Shown one piece after another: positions 59,321 through 64,000 of a stretch of 64,000 bases of DNA. Both the position numbers and the translations under genes were made by a program. This DNA comes from JAGDMS01 sp050015455. GTDB taxonomy: Bacteria; Desulfobacterota; Binatia; HRBIN30. The stretch lies in contig JBEKBJ010000005.1 in assembly GCA_050015455.1 (NCBI GenBank), positions 1-64,000 of the forward strand. Reading direction: 5' to 3'. Numbering within the stretch: the first letter of the stretch is position 1; each line of letters begins with the position of its first letter. The notes beneath the pieces were generated by a model. The model had not been told where the DNA came from. It saw only the letters and a list, made by a program, of their open reading frames with translations, and searched no databases.

Positions 59321-60691
59321 GGGCGACCCTGGCGGCAGCAGCCGCTCAATCCCGCCCATGTACGGGCGCAGCACCTCAGGGATGACGACGCTGCCGTCGG
59401 CTTGCTGGTAATTCTCCAATACGGCGATGACGACGCGGGGCAGGGCGAGACCCGACCCGTTCAACGTGTGCACGAACTCTGTCTTCGCCCGCGGGGTCGG
59501 GCGGTAGCGGATGTTGGCGCGCCGCGCCTGGAAATCGGTGCAGTTGCTGCATGAGCTGACCTCGAGCCATTCGTTGCAGCCGGGGGCCCACATCTCGATG
59601 TCGTACTTCTTGGCGGCGACGAACCCGAGATCGCCCGTACACATCGACACCACACGGTGCGGAATGCCGAGGTGCCGCGCCACATCCCCAGCGTGGCCGA
59701 CGAGCTGCTCCAGCGCCGCCGGCGAATCGCTCGGCGCCACCAGCTTGTACATCTCGACCTTGTCGAACTGGTGCCCGCGTTTGATGCCGCGCACGTCGCG
59801 CCCGGCCGACATCTTTTCGCGCCGAAAGCAGGCGCTGTAGGCGACATACGACAAGGGCAGGGCGCCGGCCTCCAGGATCTCGTCGCGATGTAAGTTGGTC
59901 AGTGGGATCTCGGCGGTACCGATCATCCACAGATCGTCCTCGGCGTCGTGGTAGATGTTGTCGGCGAATTTCGGCAGCTGCCCAGCGCCGTAGAGGCACT
60001 CCTTGCGCACCAGGTACGGCGGGTAGATCTCGCTGTAGCCGTGCTGGTGCACGTGGAGGTCGAGCATCCAGGTAATCAAAGCGCGTTGGAGCTGCGCTCC
60101 GCGGCCTTTCAACACATAGAACCGTGAACCGGCGAGCTTCACGCCGCGATCGAAGTCGAGGATGTCGAGCTCGAGTCCGATCTCCCAGTGCGGGCGGGGA
60201 GTGAAATCGAACTGCCGCGGTTCCCCCTCGGTGCGCAGCACGGTGTTGTCGCGATCGTCGCGGCCGACGGGGACGCTCGGGTCGGGGAGGTTGGGAAGTT
60301 CGAGCATCAGACGCTCGAACTCGGCTTCCGCCACGGCGAGATCCTGCTCCAGGGCGCTGATGCGATCGCCGACCGCGCGCATCTCCGTCACTAACTGTGC
60401 CCGCGCAGCTACCGCGTCGGCGATCGCAACCTCATCGTGAACCTCGACGCCCACCTGTGTAGTCTCGCCCCTCCGCGTTGTTGTGACAATGGGCGCCTTG
60501 GCGCCCTGTTTTCCGATCGTGCGCGACACCTCGGCGCGCTTGGCGCGCAGCGACTCGACTTCCTGGATCAGCGTACGCCGGTGGGCGTCGGCGGCAAGCA
60601 CGGCGGTGACCCCCTCGGTCTCAAAGCCGACTTTGGCCAGTTCGGACTTGACGAAATCAGCGCGCTCGCGAATCAACCGGATGTCGAGCAT
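59312..60691 (-). CDS. serS: Seryl-tRNA synthetase
   Basis: A 459-residue class II synthetase that charges tRNA-Ser (and tRNA-Sec, relevant to the selenoprotein here). Motif 2 is FRREKMSAGRDVRGIKRGHQF and motif 3 is NGSGLALPRVVIAVLENYQ. The N-terminal helical arm starts MLDIRLIRERADFV. It is ~30 residues longer than usual because the arm tip carries an insertion (about residues 67-95; VTTTRRGETTQVGVEVHDEV). It is convergent with hisG. Confidence 0.92.
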   Translation of the reverse strand: MLDIRLIRERADFVKSELAKVGFETEGVTAVLAADAHRRTLIQEVESLRAKRAEVSRTIGKQGAKAPIVTTTRRGETTQVGVEVHDEVAIADAVAARAQLVTEMRAVGDRISALEQDLAVAEAEFERLMLELPNLPDPSVPVGRDDRDNTVLRTEGEPRQFDFTPRPHWEIGLELDILDFDRGVKLAGSRFYVLKGRGAQLQRALITWMLDLHVHQHGYSEIYPPYLVRKECLYGAGQLPKFADNIYHDAEDDLWMIGTAEIPLTNLHRDEILEAGALPLSYVAYSACFRREKMSAGRDVRGIKRGHQFDKVEMYKLVAPSDSPAALEQLVGHAGDVARHLGIPHRVVSMCTGDLGFVAAKKYDIEMWAPGCNEWLEVSSCSNCTDFQARRANIRYRPTPRAKTEFVHTLNGSGLALPRVVIAVLENYQQADGSVVIPEVLRPYMGGIERLLPPGSPSP

Positions 60692-60718
60692 GCGAACCGG
60701 TTAGCATGGAAAGCAAAA

Positions 60719-60811
60719 AGGTGAAAGGCGAGGGGTGAGGGCTGAAGGCTGAGGGCTGAAAGCAATCCAACAATCCGGCTTTCACCTTTGAACTTTCACC
60801 TTTCACCTTTG
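60719..60811. repeat. Short-word palindromic intergenic repeat
   Basis: GGTGAAAGG and GAGGGCTGAAGGC words on the left pair with CTTTCACCTTTGAACTTTCACC on the right. The spacer between serS and yraN consists of this repeat, which can form a stem-loop. Confidence 0.55.
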
Positions 60812-61177
60812 TTACGCCATTCCAAATGCGTTCTTCACCAACTCGCAATGGACCTCGCCGCCTTCCCACCACACGCCGACGACGTCGAAGCGGGCGTCTC
60901 GGCTCTGCAGCCGGTTCTCAGCCAGGTAGTACTGCGCCGCGCGCTGGATCTGACGTTGCTTGCGCGGGTCCACCGCCTCGAGCGGCGTTCCAAAACCGGG
61001 CTGCGTGCGCGTCTTCACCTCGACGAAGACGACGGTGTAGCCGTCGAGGGCGATCAGGTCGACCTCACCGGCACGGCAGCGGTAGTTGCGCTGGAGGACC
61101 GCATAGCGCTGGCGCCGCAGGTATTTCTCGGCTGCGCGCTCGCCCTCGGCTCCGAGGCGTTGCCGCTCGTGCGCCAT
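60812..61177 (-). CDS. yraN: YraN/UPF0102 nuclease-fold protein
   Basis: A 121-residue protein with a restriction-endonuclease-like core: EKYLRRQRYAVLQRNYRCRAGEVDLIALDGYTVVFVEVKTR supplies the E...D...ExK residues. The in vivo role is unknown (probably DNA recombination or repair). The start at 61177 is supported by the family start; a longer frame would run into gatC. Confidence 0.85.
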   Translation of the reverse strand: MAHERQRLGAEGERAAEKYLRRQRYAVLQRNYRCRAGEVDLIALDGYTVVFVEVKTRTQPGFGTPLEAVDPRKQRQIQRAAQYYLAENRLQSRDARFDVVGVWWEGGEVHCELVKNAFGMA

Positions 61178-61303
61178 GCCGGCGACATAACCCCAACGAG
61201 GAAGAAACGAAAGCGCCGCCGTAGGCTCCCAGTGCCGTACTGAGGCAACGGCGCCCCGCCTGTCTACGTTGAAGCCTTTCCGCCCGTGTGTTAAGCGCAA
61301 CCC

Positions 61304-61591
61304 ATGGCCCTGGATCGTGAGGTGGTGCAGCGCATCGCGGCGTTGGCGCGCTTGGAGCTGAGCCAAGAGGACGAGGCCGCGTTTACGCAGCAGCTCGGCC
61401 ATATCCTCCAGTATTTCGAGAAGCTCGCGGAACTCGATACCCAGGCGGTGGAACCCACGGCGCACGTGGTGCAGATCGCGGAAGCCTACCGTGACGATGT
61501 CGTCACCAACCTGCCGGCAACCGAGGAGCTGCGCGCCAACGCGCCGGCGCGCGACGGTGATTTTTTCAAGGTACCTAAGATCATCGAGTGA
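61304..61591 (+). CDS. gatC: Asp/Glu-tRNA amidotransferase subunit C
   Basis: A 95-residue GatC, the clamp subunit of the GatCAB transamidosome. It opens with VVQRIAALARLELSQEDEAAFTQQLGHILQYFEKLAELDT and ends DFFKVPKIIE. It is the first gene of gatC-gatA-gatB, with short-word repeats in the gaps (GAATCGTGATTCGTGGCTCG). Confidence 0.93.
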   Translation: MALDREVVQRIAALARLELSQEDEAAFTQQLGHILQYFEKLAELDTQAVEPTAHVVQIAEAYRDDVVTNLPATEELRANAPARDGDFFKVPKIIE

Positions 61592-61643
61592 AGCACGTGA
61601 ATCGTGATTCGTGGCTCGTGGTTCGTGCCCGTAGGAAAGTCGG

Positions 61644-63104
61644 ATGACTGATCTTCACAGCCTCACCCTCGAGCGAGCGTCGGCGCTGCTGGCGAAGAAG
61701 GAAATCAGCGCCGTCGAGCTGGCACGGGCGGCACTGAAGCGCATTGACATCACTAATCGTGATATTCATTCCTTCATCACCGTCACCGAGGAGGCGGCGT
61801 TGGCGCAGGCGCGCGCCGCCGACGCGCGGCGGGCACGTGGCGATACCGGGCCGCTGCTGGGGCTTCCGGTGGCCATCAAAGATGTGATCCTGACGAAAGG
61901 GATCCGTACCACCGCGGGCTCGAAGATCCTCGCTGATTTCATTGCGCCGTATGACGCCACGGTGACGCGCAAGCTGCTGGATGCGGGCGCCGTGTGCATC
62001 GGCAAGACCAACTGCGACGAGTTCGCCATGGGCTCGTCGACGGAGAACTCCGGCTTCATGGTGACGCGCAATCCGTGGGACGGCGAGCGCGTCCCCGGCG
62101 GATCCTCCGGGGGCTCGGCAGCGGCGGTTGCGGCGCACCAATGTCTCGGCGCCCTGGGCACCGACACCGGCGGCTCGATCCGACAACCGGCGGCCTGCTG
62201 CGGCATCGTCGGAATGAAGCCAACTTACGGCCGCGTCAGCCGCTATGGCGTCATCGCCTACGCCTCATCGCTCGATCAGGTCGGACCGATGGCACAGACG
62301 GTCGCGGACTGCGCGCATTTGCTCGCGGTGATTGCCGGCCATGACCCCCACGACTCGACCTCGGTGAATCGCAACGTGCCCGACTACCGCAAGGGCCTCG
62401 ACGGAACCATCAAGGGGCTGCGTGTCGGCATCCCGAAGGAGTACTTCGTCGAGGGCATGCAGGCAGAGGTGGAGCAGGCGGTCCGTGCTGCCGTGCAAAC
62501 GTTGGAAACGCTCGGGGCGCTGGTCAGCGAGGTGTCGCTGCCGCACACCGAGTACGCCATTCCGACCTACTACTTGATCGCCACCGCCGAGGCGAGCTCG
62601 AATCTGGCGCGTTACGACGGCATCAAGTACGGCCTGCGCCTTGCCGAAAGGGAATCATTGCTGACCATGTATCAGCGCACCCGCGCCGGCGGCTTCGGAA
62701 CCGAGGTCAAGCGGCGCATCATGCTCGGGACCTACGCGTTGTCGGCCGGCTACTACGACGCGTACTACCTCAAGGCGCAGAAAGTACGGACGCTCATTCG
62801 CCGGGATTTCGAGAAGGTGTTCGCCACGCAAGACGTGATCGTCACGCCGACGGCACCGACCACTGCCTTCCGCATCGGCGAGAAGACCAGCGACCCGTTG
62901 CAGATGTATCTCTCCGACATCTTCACCATCTCCGTTAATCTCGCCGGCCTACCGGGCTTGTCGCTCCCCTGCGGCTTCGACCGCAGCGGCATGCCTATCG
63001 GCTTGCAGATCGTCGGCCGGCCGTTCGAAGAAGATAAGGTTCTCCAGGCAGCCTACGCCTACGAGCAGGCTACGGAGTGGCATGAGAAGACAGCGAAAAG
63101 GTAA
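61644..63104 (+). CDS. gatA: Asp/Glu-tRNA amidotransferase subunit A
   Basis: A 486-residue amidase subunit that releases ammonia from glutamine for misacylated Asp-tRNA-Asn or Glu-tRNA-Gln. The triad is Lys79 in VAIKDV, cis-Ser154 in PGGSSGGS and nucleophile Ser178 in TDTGGSIRQPA. The genome therefore probably lacks AsnRS and/or GlnRS. It differs from the amidase at 49794. Confidence 0.95.
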   Translation: MTDLHSLTLERASALLAKKEISAVELARAALKRIDITNRDIHSFITVTEEAALAQARAADARRARGDTGPLLGLPVAIKDVILTKGIRTTAGSKILADFIAPYDATVTRKLLDAGAVCIGKTNCDEFAMGSSTENSGFMVTRNPWDGERVPGGSSGGSAAAVAAHQCLGALGTDTGGSIRQPAACCGIVGMKPTYGRVSRYGVIAYASSLDQVGPMAQTVADCAHLLAVIAGHDPHDSTSVNRNVPDYRKGLDGTIKGLRVGIPKEYFVEGMQAEVEQAVRAAVQTLETLGALVSEVSLPHTEYAIPTYYLIATAEASSNLARYDGIKYGLRLAERESLLTMYQRTRAGGFGTEVKRRIMLGTYALSAGYYDAYYLKAQKVRTLIRRDFEKVFATQDVIVTPTAPTTAFRIGEKTSDPLQMYLSDIFTISVNLAGLPGLSLPCGFDRSGMPIGLQIVGRPFEEDKVLQAAYAYEQATEWHEKTAKR

Positions 63105-63190
63105 AAGTGAAAAGGTGAAAGCCGGATGGATAGTCCGATGAAGCATCTTGTCAAGGCTCCGGCTTTGACCTTTCAGCTTTGACCTTTCAG
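63095..63190. repeat. Short-word palindromic repeat between gatA and gatB
   Basis: GTGAAAAGGTGAAAGCC on the left is inverted relative to GGCTTTGACCTTTCAGC on the right. It occupies most of the gatA-gatB gap and extends into the gatA 3' codons (ends KTAKR). Confidence 0.55.
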
Positions 63191-63197
63191 CTATTTT

Positions 63198-64000
<803 letters not shown>

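Overview
The window comes from a GC-rich (about 63-66 %), Gram-negative, probably uncultured bacterium. Gram-negative markers are lpxD, a signal-peptide-bearing MsrB, a BatA-E/MoxR cluster and many exported proteins. A heterotrimeric GatCAB system, a UGA-encoded SelW-like protein, an N-terminal M16 peptidase and abundant palindromic intergenic repeats fit deltaproteobacterial-type lineages (Desulfobacterota, Binatota or Myxococcota-like), but that placement is an inference. No rRNA, tRNA or CRISPR array was found.

1-13.8 kb is an accessory region. It begins with two well-formed integron cassettes in + orientation: an AbiJ-NTD3/TIR-like protein and an unknown protein, each ending in a 63-64 bp attC of one sequence family. 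A decayed IS1182-type element follows. A second set of cassette-like genes in - orientation (cupin, CAP12/Pycsar-type TIR effector) lies at 11.8-13.7 kb, beside an inverted IS1182 fragment. Between them are metabolic genes: SDR, DUF169, a broken toxin-antitoxin pair, PaaI-type thioesterase, nitrilase, an iron-sulfur protein, a histidine kinase, glgB, an ICMT-like protein and an orphan HicB.

14-18 kb holds redox genes: a dihaem cytochrome c, a small cysteine-rich exported protein, exported MsrB, an ABM-domain protein, and a ferredoxin/nitroreductase pair. It ends in a strongly structured intergenic region with a candidate terminator.

18.2-30.2 kb is the most unusual part. An 811-residue protein joins an N-terminal membrane M50-like HExxH domain to an enolase whose two domains are in swapped order (barrel first, capping domain last), with all catalytic residues kept. 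Its natural convergent neighbour appears to be an 897-residue PPDK-like protein that keeps the nucleotide-binding and phosphohistidine domains but has no PEP/pyruvate barrel. A 6.9 kb block separates the two. It carries a normal enolase, a STAND-like ATPase, a dynamin-like GTPase, a Cys/His protein, a HEAT protein, a small protein and a histidine phosphatase. The block is bounded by a 193 bp direct repeat made of the 3' ends of both convergent genes.

30.6-47 kb holds a lower-GC TPP enzyme, a hydrolase, a PilT-like ATPase and an M16 peptidase. The MoxR-DUF58-BatA/B/C/D/E aerotolerance-type cluster follows, all on the - strand with translationally overlapping starts. 47-53 kb has an ACT/UPF0210 pair, an amidase, a PspC protein, a selenoprotein missed by normal ORF calling, and a YkgJ-type protein.

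53-64 kb is housekeeping: a LysM protein, acpP, an internally deleted fabG, fabD, rpmF, yceD, lpxD, hisI, hisG, serS, yraN and gatC-gatA-gatB (cut by the window end). The fab cluster lacks plsX, fabH and fabF at their usual places. Intergenic spaces across the right half are filled with palindromic or short-word repeats, some of which extend into gene ends.
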